A stretch of DNA of 64,000 bases from Paenibacillus sp. BIC5C1 (GCF_032399705.1 NZ_CP135922.1:4650001-4714000); one strand, 5' to 3'; positions 27,397 to 37,255 are shown, counted from the first letter of the stretch. Notes: generated by a model not told the origin, from the letters alone. Numbers and translations are program-made.

Positions 27397-28500
27397 TTAT
27401 TCTGGCCAAACCGGAATTCCGCCAATACTAATATTATCTCCAACTTGCTCAATTTCCAGCTGATGCAATTGAATCGCTTGACTCATGCGCTCTACACCCT
27501 CGAAGCGGAAACTGCCTGGTGTTTCATATCCTCCGACGATTTTCGGAGCAATGAACATGAGCAGTCGATCTACCAACCGTGCTTCCAGCATGGCACCATT
27601 CAGTGTGCCCCCGCCTTCCAGCAGAATTGAACCAATCTCACGCTCACCGAGCTTGCTGAGTGCACTCAACAGATCAACTCGTGGTCCTGGACCACAACGT
27701 ATAATCTCCACCCCATAGGCTTCCAGCCGCTCGGCCGCCTCAGAGCTCGCCTCATCCGTTGTAAGCACCCAAGTTGGTGCAAGGCCATCCTTGACCATTT
27801 TGGCTCCTACAGGTAGACGTAGCTTGGAATCGACCACAATTCGTACCGGGCTGATCCCTTCCACTTGCAAACGAGTCGTGAGTTCGGGGTTGTCTGCAAT
27901 GACCGTTTCCACACCAACCATAATGCCTTGATGGCGATGACGAAGCGCGTGTACAATCTCGCGAGCTGACTCGTTAGAGATCCATTTGCTGTCACCGCTA
28001 CGCGTAGCGATTTTGCCATCCAGAGTAGAGGCCGTCTTCAAAGTTACAAAGGGGAGACCTGTTGTAATGTATTTGATGAATTTCTCGTTCATCCGTCTTC
28101 CGCGCTCACGAAGCACGCCAACTTCAACTTCGATCCCTTGTTGACGCAGCATGCTGATCCCTCTGCCGGAGACTTGTGGATTCGGATCTTCGCAGCATAC
28201 AACGACACGTTTCACTTTCTCGTGAATGAGACGTTCACTGCATGGTGGAGTCTTGCCATAATGGCTACAGGGTTCAAGCGTAACGTATACTGTACTGCCT
28301 TCAGCATCACTGCCCGCCATGTTCAGCGCATGAACCTCTGCATGACCCGTTCCCCGTTTGAGATGACTTCCGAGGCCCACGATACGTCCTTCTTTTACAA
28401 CGACACAACCTACTACCGGATTGATTCCGGTCTGTCCTTGTGCCCGCTCTGCCATATCCAGTGCCAGCGCCATATAAAATTCATCATTAATCATTTCCAA
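27397..28500 (-). CDS. ribD: bifunctional pyrimidine deaminase/reductase RibD
   Basis: 367 residues. The N-terminal cytidine-deaminase-fold zinc site is HAEVHAL plus PCSHYGKTPPC. The C-terminal DHFR-like reductase (about 145-360) has TLKTASTLDGKIAT, SKWISNESAREIVH and LLEGGGTLNG. The first start is TTG 28500 with GGGGTGA 6 nt upstream; ATG 28494 is the alternative. First gene after the FMN riboswitch leader. Confidence 0.95.
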   Translation of the reverse strand: MEMINDEFYMALALDMAERAQGQTGINPVVGCVVVKEGRIVGLGSHLKRGTGHAEVHALNMAGSDAEGSTVYVTLEPCSHYGKTPPCSERLIHEKVKRVVVCCEDPNPQVSGRGISMLRQQGIEVEVGVLRERGRRMNEKFIKYITTGLPFVTLKTASTLDGKIATRSGDSKWISNESAREIVHALRHRHQGIMVGVETVIADNPELTTRLQVEGISPVRIVVDSKLRLPVGAKMVKDGLAPTWVLTTDEASSEAAERLEAYGVEIIRCGPGPRVDLLSALSKLGEREIGSILLEGGGTLNGAMLEARLVDRLLMFIAPKIVGGYETPGSFRFEGVERMSQAIQLHQLEIEQVGDNISIGGIPVWPE

Positions 28501-28573
28501 GTCCGTTCACCCCACGGTTAAAATCTTAAGTTATAGACCTCCCTTCCAACAGAGAGGCATGTTCCATATCCAA

Positions 28574-28610
28574 TAAAAAATCCCCGTCGAACAAACCGTT
28601 CGATGGGGAT
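28574..28610 (-). terminator. leader terminator before ribD
   Basis: ATCCCC.TCGAAC/GTTCGA.GGGGAT hairpin followed by six T on the minus strand, between the aptamer and ribD. It is probably the expression platform of the riboswitch. Confidence 0.8.
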
Positions 28611-28860
28611 GATGAGAGACATGTGTCACCAGCAGTACTATTGATACATTGCCAACAACACATCGCCCAAAACTTCATTTCAGGCAAGTGAAAGCAGACA
28701 CATACCTTAATGAACTTCAATTACAGGTAAAGAGCTTCTATGATGTGGCATATGTATGAAGATTGCCGGAAGTAACCGGATTTCTCCCTGCACAGGAAAT
28801 GAATTCGTCAAAAACTGTACAGCAACACTCCTGCGGAATGCGGCCCCTAAGGACTGCACC
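28611..28860 (-). other. riboflavin leader between aptamer and terminator
   Basis: About 250 nt with no gene. It is longer than the usual distance between an RFN aptamer and its terminator and may hold an antiterminator pairing partner; none was identified by eye. Confidence 0.4.
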
Positions 28861-29030
28861 CTCTCCTTCTCCCATCCAGACTATACTGTCGGTTCTGGAA
28901 TTACACCAGATCAGCCATCTGCCACAGGCAGACGGGTCACGGACTTTGCATCAATGCTGGATAGATATCCTCACATACTGCATCACCGCCGGTAGGGAAT
29001 TACACCCTGCCCTGAAGGATTCGTTGCGTT
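28861..29030 (-). promoter_or_regulatory. FMN riboswitch (RFN element)
   Basis: On the minus strand the conserved RFN pieces occur in order: CAGGGCAGGGTG, ATTCCCTACCGGCGGTGAT, CCGTGAC, CTGATCTGGTG, ATTCCAGAACCGACAGT and CTGGATGGGAGAAGGA. FMN binding should favour the terminator at 28574-28610 and shut down ribDEBAH. Confidence 0.97.
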
Positions 29031-29123
29031 ATTAATTGGATGTTAGCACTTTAACGTCAAAAAATCAATTGTTTTTTGTTCCTTTTTGTCACATACTAAC
29101 TTTTAATAAGCTTAAGTGTAAAC

Positions 29124-29153
29124 AAAAACCGCTTCGCTAATTGCGAAACGGTT
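29124..29153 (-). terminator. terminator after ppiB
   Basis: AAACCG.TTCGC-TAATT-GCGAA.CGGTTT stem with T on the minus side. Confidence 0.85.
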
Positions 29154-29169
29154 TACATACGGTTATTGA

Positions 29170-29601
29170 TTAAGCTTCTACTACTTCAACAGTCTCCATT
29201 TTGTCGCGACCTTCGAAAGCGTCTACGAACTCCATACCTTTGGTTACTTTACCAAATACAGTATGTTGTCCATCCAAATGTGGTTGCGGTTGGTAACAGA
29301 TATAGAACTGGCTTCCGCCTGTGTTACGGCCTGCATGTGCCATAGCCAATGTTCCGCGCTCATGTTTGTTCGGGTTGATTTCACAGTTGATTGTGTAACC
29401 TGGGCCGCCTGCGCCGGAACCGTTAGGGCATCCGCCTTGAGCTACAAAGCCCGGAATAACACGGTGAAATACAAGACCGTTGTAGAAACCGGAGTTAGCC
29501 AGTTTCTCAAAGTTTGCTACTGTGTTTGGAGCTTCTTGATCGAACAAATCGATTACAACTTCTCCGCCGTTTGCCATTTTAATTTTCGCTTGTTTCGCCA
29601 T
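29170..29601 (-). CDS. ppiB: peptidyl-prolyl cis-trans isomerase, cyclophilin type
   Basis: 143 residues, the exact length of B. subtilis PpiB. Cyclophilin motifs are [38 protein letters not shown] and GGSQFYIC. Cytoplasmic, no signal peptide. AAAGGAG lies 10 nt before ATG 29601; an upstream frame extension is rejected. Single gene with its own terminator. Confidence 0.95.
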   Translation of the reverse strand: MAKQAKIKMANGGEVVIDLFDQEAPNTVANFEKLANSGFYNGLVFHRVIPGFVAQGGCPNGSGAGGPGYTINCEINPNKHERGTLAMAHAGRNTGGSQFYICYQPQPHLDGQHTVFGKVTKGMEFVDAFEGRDKMETVEVVEA

Positions 29602-29757
29602 ATGTAAATGACTCCTTTCGTATTGACCATCGTTAATGGTGCCAGAACGCATGACCCTGGGCCAAGCTTTATAGCACTTTTCTTAGTGTACACCGAAAAT
29701 GGATTGATCGCAAAATAATCAGCAAGTTTTTTTCAAATCCGGCCCTAAAGATGCAAA

Positions 29758-29792
29758 AGAAGACAAAAAAGGAGTGTCCTTTTTTGTCTTCT
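29758..29792 (-). terminator. terminator after lysA
   Basis: Sixteen-base perfect stem (29758-29773, 29777-29792) with GTG loop and a following T-rich tract on the minus strand. Confidence 0.9.
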
Positions 29793-29822
29793 TGATATAG
29801 AGCTCCGCTATTTGAACTTAAA

Positions 29823-31154
29823 TTAACGGGTAACTGGCTGTTTAGCAATACGCTCAGGTACCAGATCATTTTGGATGATGTCCTGATACGTCTCACGGCG
29901 TACGACAACATCCCCTTGACCGTCTTTGACAAACACAACTGCCGGACGACGAATCCGGTTATAGTTGCTTGCCATGGAGTAGTTGTATGCGCCTGTGCAA
30001 GCAACTGCGAGCAGATCGCCGCTTTGCACTTTAGGCAGGTCCAAATCCCAGATCAGCATATCGCCACTCTCACAGCATTTACCAGCAACAGATACTGTTT
30101 CCTGAGCTGCTTCATTTGCACGGTTTGCCAATACAGCTTCATATTTGGACTCATACAGCGCTGGACGTGGATTGTCTGTCATTCCACCATCCACAGCTAC
30201 GTATTTACGAACCCCTGGAATATCTTTGCTTGTTCCAACGGTGTAGAGTGTTGTTCCCGCTTCACCTACGATGCTGCGGCCTGGTTCAACCCAGATCTCA
30301 GGCACGGCATAGCCGATTTGAGCAAAATGATTTTTTACCGCATCCGTGATGGCTTTCACGTATTGTGAAACTTCAAGCGGTGTATCCCCATCAATATAGC
30401 GAATACCGAAGCCACCACCCAGATTAACCACTTTGAATGCCACGTTAAGACGCTCATACACAGCTGCTGCAAACTCAGCAACGCGTTGAACTGCCATTTG
30501 GAAACCTTCAACTTCGAAAATTTGTGATCCGATGTGTGAATGCACACCGAGTAAAACTAAATTCGACTGTTTGGAAGCCAATTCAATGGCTTCAAATGCC
30601 GTTCCGTTTCCGATATCGAATCCAAATTTGGAATCCGTTTGTCCTGTCGAGATATATTCATGCGTATGCGCTTCAACACCAGGCGTCACACGCAGCAAAA
30701 TGTTAACTTTGCGATTTTTGTCTGCGGCTACAGCTTGCAGCAAGTGCAGTTCATTGAAGTTATCCACAACGAAGCAGCCTATCTCTGCATCAAGCGCCAT
30801 TTCGATCTCTTCCAATGTTTTGTTGTTGCCGTGGAAGTGAATACGTTCTGCCGGGAAACCGGCTTGCAGTGCCGTGAACAATTCACCATCGGATACTACA
30901 TCCAGGGAAAGTCCTTCTTCCGCAGCAAGGGCACACATGGCCATTACACAGAATGCTTTACTTGCATAAGCAACCTGGAAACCCAGGCCTGAAGCACGGA
31001 ACGCTTCCATGTACTCTCTGCAACGCTCACGAACTAATTGCTCGTCCACAACATACAGGGGAGTTCCAAATTGTTCTTTCAGGACGGTAGTATCGACTCC
31101 GCCAATTTCCAGATGTCCCTGTGCATTTATTTTACTTGTACCATGTAAATACAT
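29823..31154 (-). CDS. lysA: diaminopimelate decarboxylase
   Basis: 443-residue PLP enzyme of the alanine-racemase fold, last step of lysine synthesis. The PLP lysine lies in QVAYASKAFC, with HFHGNNKT, LGVHSHIGSQ, NLGGGFGI, EPGRSIVGEAG and CCESGDML. GAGG lies 9 nt before ATG 31154. Next to spoVAF as in B. subtilis. Confidence 0.96.
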   Translation of the reverse strand: MYLHGTSKINAQGHLEIGGVDTTVLKEQFGTPLYVVDEQLVRERCREYMEAFRASGLGFQVAYASKAFCVMAMCALAAEEGLSLDVVSDGELFTALQAGFPAERIHFHGNNKTLEEIEMALDAEIGCFVVDNFNELHLLQAVAADKNRKVNILLRVTPGVEAHTHEYISTGQTDSKFGFDIGNGTAFEAIELASKQSNLVLLGVHSHIGSQIFEVEGFQMAVQRVAEFAAAVYERLNVAFKVVNLGGGFGIRYIDGDTPLEVSQYVKAITDAVKNHFAQIGYAVPEIWVEPGRSIVGEAGTTLYTVGTSKDIPGVRKYVAVDGGMTDNPRPALYESKYEAVLANRANEAAQETVSVAGKCCESGDMLIWDLDLPKVQSGDLLAVACTGAYNYSMASNYNRIRRPAVVFVKDGQGDVVVRRETYQDIIQNDLVPERIAKQPVTR

Positions 31155-31256
31155 ATCTGCATTCCTCACTTTTTATATACTGGAACAGCTGTTATTCCAA
31201 TGATTTTACACCAGTATATCAAATTAGTGAATGAGAAGAATGGATTTTTCGGCAGA

Positions 31257-32924
31257 TCATTTGTGTTTTTTACTTTTTTGCAGTTCCCCGTCCGGATCAC
31301 TGTCCATTTTGGTATTGTCACGCGTTTTGTTGATCGAAGGACGTTTTTTATTCTCCAACAGTGGCAAACGGAATAAAAAGTTACCCAAAGCCTTTGCATT
31401 AAACGGTATGAATGGCCAGAGATAAGAAGAGTTGTAGGAGCGATGTAAGGTGAGCGCCACAATAATGAACGTCGTCCCGACAACGAATCCAGGAACCTTG
31501 AATATCGCTACTGCAACGAGCAAAAACAGCCTGACCAATCGATTCGCCAAACCAAGCTCATAACTAGGTGTTGCAAACATTCCTATGGCCGCAATCGCCA
31601 TGTAAAGTACAACTTCATTCACAAAATAACCTGTTTTCACGGCGATATCACCGACCAAAATGGCCGCAATCAAACCCATGGCTGAAGCGAGTGGCGTCGG
31701 GGTATGGACGGCTGCCATCCGCAATAAATCCACCCCGAATTCAATAAGCAGGAACTGCAGAATCAGCGGAAGCTGTGCATTCTCGTGAGGGCCAATGAAC
31801 TCCATTCCTGCTGGCTTAATGGCAGGGTCAATAACCATCAGCAACCACAGCGGCAACAGGAAAAGTGAAATCAGAATACCCCCAAACCGTACCCAGCGCA
31901 GATAAGTTCCCATAAAGGCGGTCTGTCTGTTCTCTTCCGCATGCTCACATAGGTCAAAAAAAGTGGTGGGCAGAATCATCACACTGGGTGAAGTATCTAC
32001 AAAAACAACAACCCGTCCGTCCATCAGATGGGATGCTGTCACATCGGGTCGTTCCGAATACCGAACCAACGGATACGGGTGCCAGCCCTTGTTAATAATC
32101 GCTTCTTCAAGCTGCTTATCGGCAGCAGGGATACCGTCGATATTCACCCGTTTTATTTTTTCACGAACGGAATCTACCTGAACCTTGTCCACGATATCAT
32201 CAATATACACAACACAGACATCCGTTTGCGACCTGCGTCCGACCTGCATAATTTCAAACTTTAAGCCAGGGTCCCGTATTCTTCGGCGTACTAACGCCAC
32301 GTTGGTCAGAAGTGTCTCTGTAAATCCGTCTCTTGAACCACGGACCACTCTCTCCAGCGAAGGTTCCTCTGGTGAGCGTACCGGATAGCTGCGGGTATCC
32401 ATAACAATAACGGAACGGTCCCCTTCGACGAACATGGCACTCATGCCTGTGAGGACCTTGTTAATGACGGCGCTCATCTTCTCCACTCGCTCAACTTGAA
32501 TATGAGGAATGTAACATTCGAAATACGACTTCAGCGCATGTCCAGACACTTGCTCCGGTGTAAGATAGGTTAACCTTTTTAACACTTCAAGCAGAATCTC
32601 ATCTTTCGCAAATCCAGTCAGCAGCAGCAATCCAACATGTTTGCCGCCCAAAACCATTTCCCTCATATTCACATCAAAGGACTCCCCAAGTCCCAACACT
32701 TGCTGAAGCGTATATCTGTTATCACTCATGCGAGGGGAAATATCGTCGTTTTCCTGCCAATATTTTACCGATTCCTCGATACTGTCAGACATTTCATTTT
32801 GTTTCTTTTTTTCGAAAGTCTTCTTTTCTTCTTCCTCCTGAATCTCATAAGGAGATTTATGCATCATCTCTTCGGATGTTGCTTCACTGGAGTTATGCCC
32901 GTCGTTGTCCGATCTTACGTCCAT
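31257..32924 (-). CDS. spoVAF: spore germination protein SpoVAF (GerA family)
   Basis: 555 residues. The soluble N-terminal two-thirds follow an acidic, coiled-coil-like leader (EEEEKKTFEKKKQNE). The C-terminal GerA-type membrane part (about 330-510) has LPTTFFDLCEHAEE, SLFLLPLWLLMVIDP, TPTPLASAMGLIAAILVGD and KVPGFVVGTTF. It belongs to the SpoVA cation/dipicolinate channel group in the spore inner membrane. Directly after spoVAB. Confidence 0.92.
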   Translation of the reverse strand: MDVRSDNDGHNSSEATSEEMMHKSPYEIQEEEEKKTFEKKKQNEMSDSIEESVKYWQENDDISPRMSDNRYTLQQVLGLGESFDVNMREMVLGGKHVGLLLLTGFAKDEILLEVLKRLTYLTPEQVSGHALKSYFECYIPHIQVERVEKMSAVINKVLTGMSAMFVEGDRSVIVMDTRSYPVRSPEEPSLERVVRGSRDGFTETLLTNVALVRRRIRDPGLKFEIMQVGRRSQTDVCVVYIDDIVDKVQVDSVREKIKRVNIDGIPAADKQLEEAIINKGWHPYPLVRYSERPDVTASHLMDGRVVVFVDTSPSVMILPTTFFDLCEHAEENRQTAFMGTYLRWVRFGGILISLFLLPLWLLMVIDPAIKPAGMEFIGPHENAQLPLILQFLLIEFGVDLLRMAAVHTPTPLASAMGLIAAILVGDIAVKTGYFVNEVVLYMAIAAIGMFATPSYELGLANRLVRLFLLVAVAIFKVPGFVVGTTFIIVALTLHRSYNSSYLWPFIPFNAKALGNFLFRLPLLENKKRPSINKTRDNTKMDSDPDGELQKSKKHK

Positions 32925-32950
32925 TTCCCATCCTCCTTAGGCCTAACGTT

Positions 32951-33379
32951 TCAACGCTGGTATACAAAAAAATCAAACAGGGAGCCTGTCATCTTCCCCA
33001 AAATCATGGCTAGCAGTAATCCAAATAAATACGATTTCATACCTAGTCTTTTCGCCAGCACTGGCAGTACATTCAATACTTCTGTGAGTGCCGCCGCAAG
33101 CAGACCGATGAACACACCGCAAAACAGTCCGATGATCGGGCTAAGCAAGAGCGCTCCATGCACCTTCCAATGCCAAAAATCCGCAACGGTACCGAGCAGC
33201 GAACCTCCGATCAAGGCCCCTTCATACCAATGGGTTTTGTCATAGGTTCGCGTAAGCTGAGCTAGTCTTGGAATCATATCAAGCACGAGAATAAGCGCAA
33301 TCACACCACTTCCGACCGCGATTCCCCCCGCAATACCCAGCACAATGCTGATTGCTCCGTTAAGAACGCTCATCCGCAT
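32951..33379 (-). CDS. spoVAB: stage V sporulation protein AB
   Basis: 142 residues with about four TM segments. The family core IPRLAQLTRTYDK and AALTEVLNVLPVLAKRLGM matches SpoVAB. GGGAG lies upstream of two close ATGs (33379 and 33373); which is used is unclear. It overlaps spoVAA by 20 bp. Part of the dipicolinate channel operon expressed in the forespore. Confidence 0.93.
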   Translation of the reverse strand: MRMSVLNGAISIVLGIAGGIAVGSGVIALILVLDMIPRLAQLTRTYDKTHWYEGALIGGSLLGTVADFWHWKVHGALLLSPIIGLFCGVFIGLLAAALTEVLNVLPVLAKRLGMKSYLFGLLLAMILGKMTGSLFDFFVYQR

Positions 33380-34016
33380 TCATCTCCCTGCGTTCCTCTT
33401 CATGCATACGTTCGGTTTCTTCAATCACCACATACTTGTCTACATTTTGCTGATATAGGAACATTTCCACTTCCAAAGGGGTAGGTTCTTCATTCCACTT
33501 TTTCTTGAATAAATGATTAAAGAACACGGCCATGCCAAACCCGATCCCGATGGAATATGCCACCTGAAACAGATATGGATGTTCATCCCGGCGACCTGTA
33601 ATCATCTCTACAATTCGAATCTGAACTTCCTGCATGTTTACGTCCGCATGAAAATTCATAATGGTCAATGCTGATCCAAAGAAAAGCAGTAGCCACACAA
33701 GGATAAACAGAGATTTGGAAGGTTTGCCACTTCCCGCAACCACCTCAACAAGGGTATGACCCGATCCGATCAATTCAACGGTGACATCTGGTAAGGCCCG
33801 ACGGATCTGGGGGATGATCTGCAATATATCAATGAGGATCAGATTGCCGTCCTCCGGTCCGGGGCGCAGCAATTCAAGCTCAAGCAGCCTTCTTTCCTGT
33901 TCTTCGGGAGAGGTGAGCAAGTGAGCTACATCTCCAAGCTTGACACTTCGGCCCCTTTGGATACGAATACGGCTGCGCAAACGAACATAGACCGTTGGAG
34001 TGGGTGTCAGGGACAT
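33360..34016 (-). CDS. spoVAA: stage V sporulation protein AA
   Basis: 218 residues. The N-terminal soluble domain (VYVRLRSRIRIQRGRSVKLGD) is followed by two TM helices (SLFILVWLLLFFGSALTIMNF and VAYSIGIGFGMAVFF, the first given in part) and an acidic tail. AAAGGAG lies 8 nt before ATG 34016. First gene of the spoVA cluster here; spoVAC-AD-AE are not in this window. Confidence 0.92.
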   Translation of the reverse strand: MSLTPTPTVYVRLRSRIRIQRGRSVKLGDVAHLLTSPEEQERRLLELELLRPGPEDGNLILIDILQIIPQIRRALPDVTVELIGSGHTLVEVVAGSGKPSKSLFILVWLLLFFGSALTIMNFHADVNMQEVQIRIVEMITGRRDEHPYLFQVAYSIGIGFGMAVFFNHLFKKKWNEEPTPLEVEMFLYQQNVDKYVVIEETERMHEEERREMNADERS

Positions 34017-34099
34017 CCGGAACACTCCTTTACTGCGTAATTTAGGTTAGTATTTGAAGAATGTGCAAATTTATTACATCTTGGTTGGAAAAAGGTTTT

Positions 34100-34260
34100 G
34101 TAGACTCTGAGGGCGCTTCGGGATGGATCGGCCATCGGTCGCTGTTATCCCCGGATTTCTTGAATCTCCTTTTTCAAGGAGGAAATCCGGTGCTAAAGGC
34201 GAACGCTTCGCTCCTTAGTACGATTCCATCCCTCCGCTGCACGTGTCTCCCTTTTTTCCC
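34100..34260. repeat. palindromic intergenic element
   Basis: Non-coding stretch with a long hairpin: CCGGATTTC (34153-34161) pairs with GAAATCCGG (34182-34190), and an inner GAATCTCC/GGAGG adds pairing. It is flanked by GAGGGCGCTTCGGGATGG and GCGAACGCTTCGCTCC. It looks like a repetitive intergenic element of the REP/MITE kind; copy number cannot be judged here. Confidence 0.45.
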
Positions 34261-34356
34261 AAAGGACTGAAATAAATATGATGGGAGGCTGTAGTAAGAG
34301 AAATAATAGCTGGTGAATTTGGACTTTATTTTGTCATAATCCCTTTGTTACACAAA

Positions 34357-34382
34357 CAAAAAAAGCCGCTCATATAGCGACT
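34357..34382 (-). terminator. terminator after the AraC gene
   Basis: AGTCGCT/AGCGGCT stem (one G-T pair) followed by seven T on the minus strand. Confidence 0.7.
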
Positions 34383-34457
34383 TAATGGGAGGAGAAAATC
34401 TTATGGAATGACTGGTAAGAAACTTGGGGATCAGGTATCTTTGGGGCATTTTTTTAT

Positions 34458-35369
34458 TCACTGCTCAATACCCTCCTTATTCCTCAACTCCATTTCTCTT
34501 CTGAACTTTAACGGGGTGATTTGCATCGTTTTGCGAAATTGATTAATAAAATAGCTCGTGCTATTAAAGCCCACTTCATAAGCAATCTCGGTAATGCTGC
34601 GTTCTTGGAGTTGCAACAGCTCCACACTCTTTTGGATGCGATAATCGATTACATACTGCATGGGCGTTGTCTTCAACATTTGCTTGAAATAACGGCAGGT
34701 TTCCGAGCGGCTTAACTGACCGGCTCTTGCAATGTCCTCCAATTTGATTGGTTCAGCGGAGTGCAGGTGAATCCATTCAACCATACCCTTCATTCGTCTG
34801 TTTCTGATGATTTCGGATGGATCATATTCCAGTGCGTATCCGCTTGTAATTAGATGTTTCCATATCGTTAAAAGGCTTGAAGCCACATTCATTTCGTAAA
34901 ATGGAGGCTGCTCATCCAGATTCTTTTTAACCTGCCGAATGGCGTTCAGGACTTGAGCTCCCCAAGAAATTTCCCTTTTGATATGAAGATAAGGTAAATT
35001 GGTTGCTGAGATATAAGGATGAACATACTTCAAATATAACTCGGGAGGCACAACAAAATGAGGAGAGACATTTAGACAAAGATAAATACAATTATCCTTC
35101 TTCCCCCGTTCCTCTGCCATGTGCATACAACCACTGTTGATAAACAGCCCATCGCCTTGCGTCACAATAATCTTTTGATTATTCACATGAAAAAGAGCTT
35201 CGCCCTGGACAACCAAAACAAACTGCAATTCATCATGCCAGTGCAATGGAATATGCCCGTGAACATTGCGTACAATTGTGGTTTCATAACACGCCAAAGG
35301 CAGTGTAACCGTACGATGCTCCGTCAGCTCCCTTCCGTTTTGATCAATCCTGAATTCTGTTTTAAGCAT
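34458..35369 (-). CDS. AraC-family regulator with cupin sensor domain
   Basis: 303 residues. N-terminal cupin (about 20-110) with HIPLHWHDELQFVLV, VTQGDGLFINSGCMH; C-terminal double helix-turn-helix (about 195-292) with LEDIARAGQLSRSETCRYFK and ITEIAYEVGFNSTSYFINQF. It is divergent from the EamA exporter and most likely controls it. The ligand is unknown. These two genes separate sigF from spoVAA. Confidence 0.88.
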   Translation of the reverse strand: MLKTEFRIDQNGRELTEHRTVTLPLACYETTIVRNVHGHIPLHWHDELQFVLVVQGEALFHVNNQKIIVTQGDGLFINSGCMHMAEERGKKDNCIYLCLNVSPHFVVPPELYLKYVHPYISATNLPYLHIKREISWGAQVLNAIRQVKKNLDEQPPFYEMNVASSLLTIWKHLITSGYALEYDPSEIIRNRRMKGMVEWIHLHSAEPIKLEDIARAGQLSRSETCRYFKQMLKTTPMQYVIDYRIQKSVELLQLQERSITEIAYEVGFNSTSYFINQFRKTMQITPLKFRREMELRNKEGIEQ

Positions 35370-35478
35370 ATTTTCTCATCTCAATATAATGATATTTATC
35401 TGTGCGATATTGATATTATTATAGCCTATTCCATTTTAATATAGCACTATTCTTATATTTAAGGTGAGGGAACTATTC
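35370..35478. promoter_or_regulatory. divergent control region araC/eamA
   Basis: 109 bp of AT-rich DNA between two divergent starts, rich in ATATTGATATTATTATAG-like strings; shared operator expected for an AraC regulator but no exact site assigned. Confidence 0.4.
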
Positions 35479-36411
35479 ATGAAAATATCTATTCAGAGAT
35501 CTAGGAAGTCAGGCCTATTCTTCGTTCTTACAGGTGCGATATGCTGGGGCGTTGGCGGAACGGTTTCACAAAAGCTGTTTCAACAATACGGAATTGAAGT
35601 CAACTGGTTTGTAACGGTACGACTGCTGATTGCCGGCATACTGCTCCTGACGGTTCAATCCTTTACAACAAGACGCTCGCAAATTTTCGATATGTGGAAG
35701 CAGAAAAAAACAGCCTTGCAGCTAATCATTTTCGGATTATTCGGGATGCTCGCTGTTCAATATACGTACATGGCGTCCATTCAACATGGCAATTCCGCGG
35801 TGGCGACCCTACTTCAATATCTGTCACCAGTCATGATCATGGTCTATATGATCTGGCGAAAACAGGCTGCTCTAACCAGAAAGGATGTTGCATCAGCGAT
35901 TCTGGCTCTGAGCGGGTGTTTTCTCCTGCTGACCAATGGTTCTCCCTCTCAATTGTCTGTACCGTTACCCGCTGTATTGTGGGGGCTGTTATCCGGAGTT
36001 GCTGCTGCCTTTTATACCCTCTACGCCGTAAAACTGATTGAAAAGTTTGATTCACTCGTTGTTGTAGGCTGGGCAATGATTATCGGAGGGGCTGCACTGA
36101 GTCTCATCCACCCACCATGGAAAATGGACTTTGCCAGCTTGCGTTTGGAAACTTACGGATATATGGCTTTTACCATTATTTTTGGGACGATGATTGCATT
36201 CTGGTTCTATATCGAAAGTTTAAAAAGCCTGACAGCCAAAGAAACAAGTCTTATGGGAAGCGCAGAACCTCTTGCTGCTGTTGGCACAACTGTTATCTGG
36301 TTGCATGAACCCTTCGGGTTATTTCAATGGCTGGGGACCGCATGTATCGTTGGATTGATATTATTGTTGCAGTCGAATCGCCCCAAACCCATCCAGGCTA
36401 ACGACAAATAA
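35479..36411 (+). CDS. DMT-family transporter (EamA)
   Basis: 310 residues with about ten TM segments in two EamA repeats. [14 protein letters not shown] begins the first and [20 protein letters not shown] the second; [18 protein letters not shown] is the usual C-terminal signature. AAGGTGAGGG lies about 9 nt before ATG 35479, preferred over the upstream GTG. Probably exports a small metabolite; substrate cannot be told. Paired with the divergent AraC regulator. Confidence 0.88.
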   Translation: MKISIQRSRKSGLFFVLTGAICWGVGGTVSQKLFQQYGIEVNWFVTVRLLIAGILLLTVQSFTTRRSQIFDMWKQKKTALQLIIFGLFGMLAVQYTYMASIQHGNSAVATLLQYLSPVMIMVYMIWRKQAALTRKDVASAILALSGCFLLLTNGSPSQLSVPLPAVLWGLLSGVAAAFYTLYAVKLIEKFDSLVVVGWAMIIGGAALSLIHPPWKMDFASLRLETYGYMAFTIIFGTMIAFWFYIESLKSLTAKETSLMGSAEPLAAVGTTVIWLHEPFGLFQWLGTACIVGLILLLQSNRPKPIQANDK

Positions 36412-36456
36412 CCTTCTCCGCATATTGACGCGCGATAGAAGGTTGTTAGTTGTCGT

Positions 36457-36486
36457 AAATTGGTATTTCAACACCAATTTTGTTTT
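36457..36486 (+). terminator. terminator after eamA
   Basis: AAATTGGT/ACCAATTT stem (36457-36464, 36473-36480) followed by TTGTTTT. Confidence 0.65.
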
Positions 36487-36499
36487 CTGCAATCCAAAA

Positions 36500-37255
36500 T
36501 CACTGTGCGATCTGGTCGCGGATGGATTGAAGTATTTTTTTCTCCAGCCGTGACACCTGCACCTGGGATATACCCAGTCTACTGGCGACCTCGGACTGGG
36601 TCTGATCGCGATAATACCGGAGATATACAATCAGCCGTTCCCGTTCACTGAGACCGCCAATTGCTTCGTTTAGCGCCAGTTTGTCAAACCACCGTTCCTG
36701 AGACTCGTCGGCAATCTGGTCCATTAATGTAATCGGATCGCCGTCATTCTCAAACACCGTCTCATGTATGGAGGTAGGCGGTTTGTTCGCTTCCTGCGCA
36801 AAAACAACTTCCTCCGGGGTTACCCCCAGCTCTTCAGCCACTTCCTTGATCGTGGGCAGACGGTCCAGGTTTTTGGACAACTCATCCCTTTTCTTGCGGA
36901 CTTTATTCGCCATCTCCTTCAGTGAACGACTGACCTTAAGGGTGCCGTCGTCCCGCAGGAAGCGCTGAATTTCTCCGATAATCATCGGGACAGCATAGGT
37001 GGAGAATTTGACATCATAACTGAGATCGAATTTATCCACCGATTTGAGCAGCCCGATACAACCAATCTGGAACAGATCCTCCGGCTCATATCCCCTGTTC
37101 ATAAAACGTTGTACGACGGACCAGACGAGTCTGATGTTGCAGTTCACCAGCGTATCCCGTGCGACATGGTCACCCGACTGACTGAGCGCAATCAGCCGTT
37201 TGACCTCGGCATCGTCCAAATAGGTCTGTGAAGACTGTTTCACTTCAGCATCCAT
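36500..37255 (-). CDS. sigF: forespore sigma factor SigF
   Basis: 251 residues. Region 2: DLFQIGCIGLLKSVDKFDL and VKFSTYAVPMIIGEIQRFLR; region 3: SLKEMANKVRKKRDEL; region 4: LSERERLIVYLRYYRDQTQS and LGISQVQVSRLEKKIL. First compartment-specific sigma factor, held by SpoIIAB. Third gene of spoIIAA-spoIIAB-sigF. Confidence 0.97.
   Translation of the reverse strand: MDAEVKQSSQTYLDDAEVKRLIALSQSGDHVARDTLVNCNIRLVWSVVQRFMNRGYEPEDLFQIGCIGLLKSVDKFDLSYDVKFSTYAVPMIIGEIQRFLRDDGTLKVSRSLKEMANKVRKKRDELSKNLDRLPTIKEVAEELGVTPEEVVFAQEANKPPTSIHETVFENDGDPITLMDQIADESQERWFDKLALNEAIGGLSERERLIVYLRYYRDQTQSEVASRLGISQVQVSRLEKKILQSIRDQIAQ

Noticed and set aside
29669..30004. 111-codon minus-strand frame near the end of lysA
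   Set aside because: It overlaps lysA in another frame and runs through its terminator hairpin.
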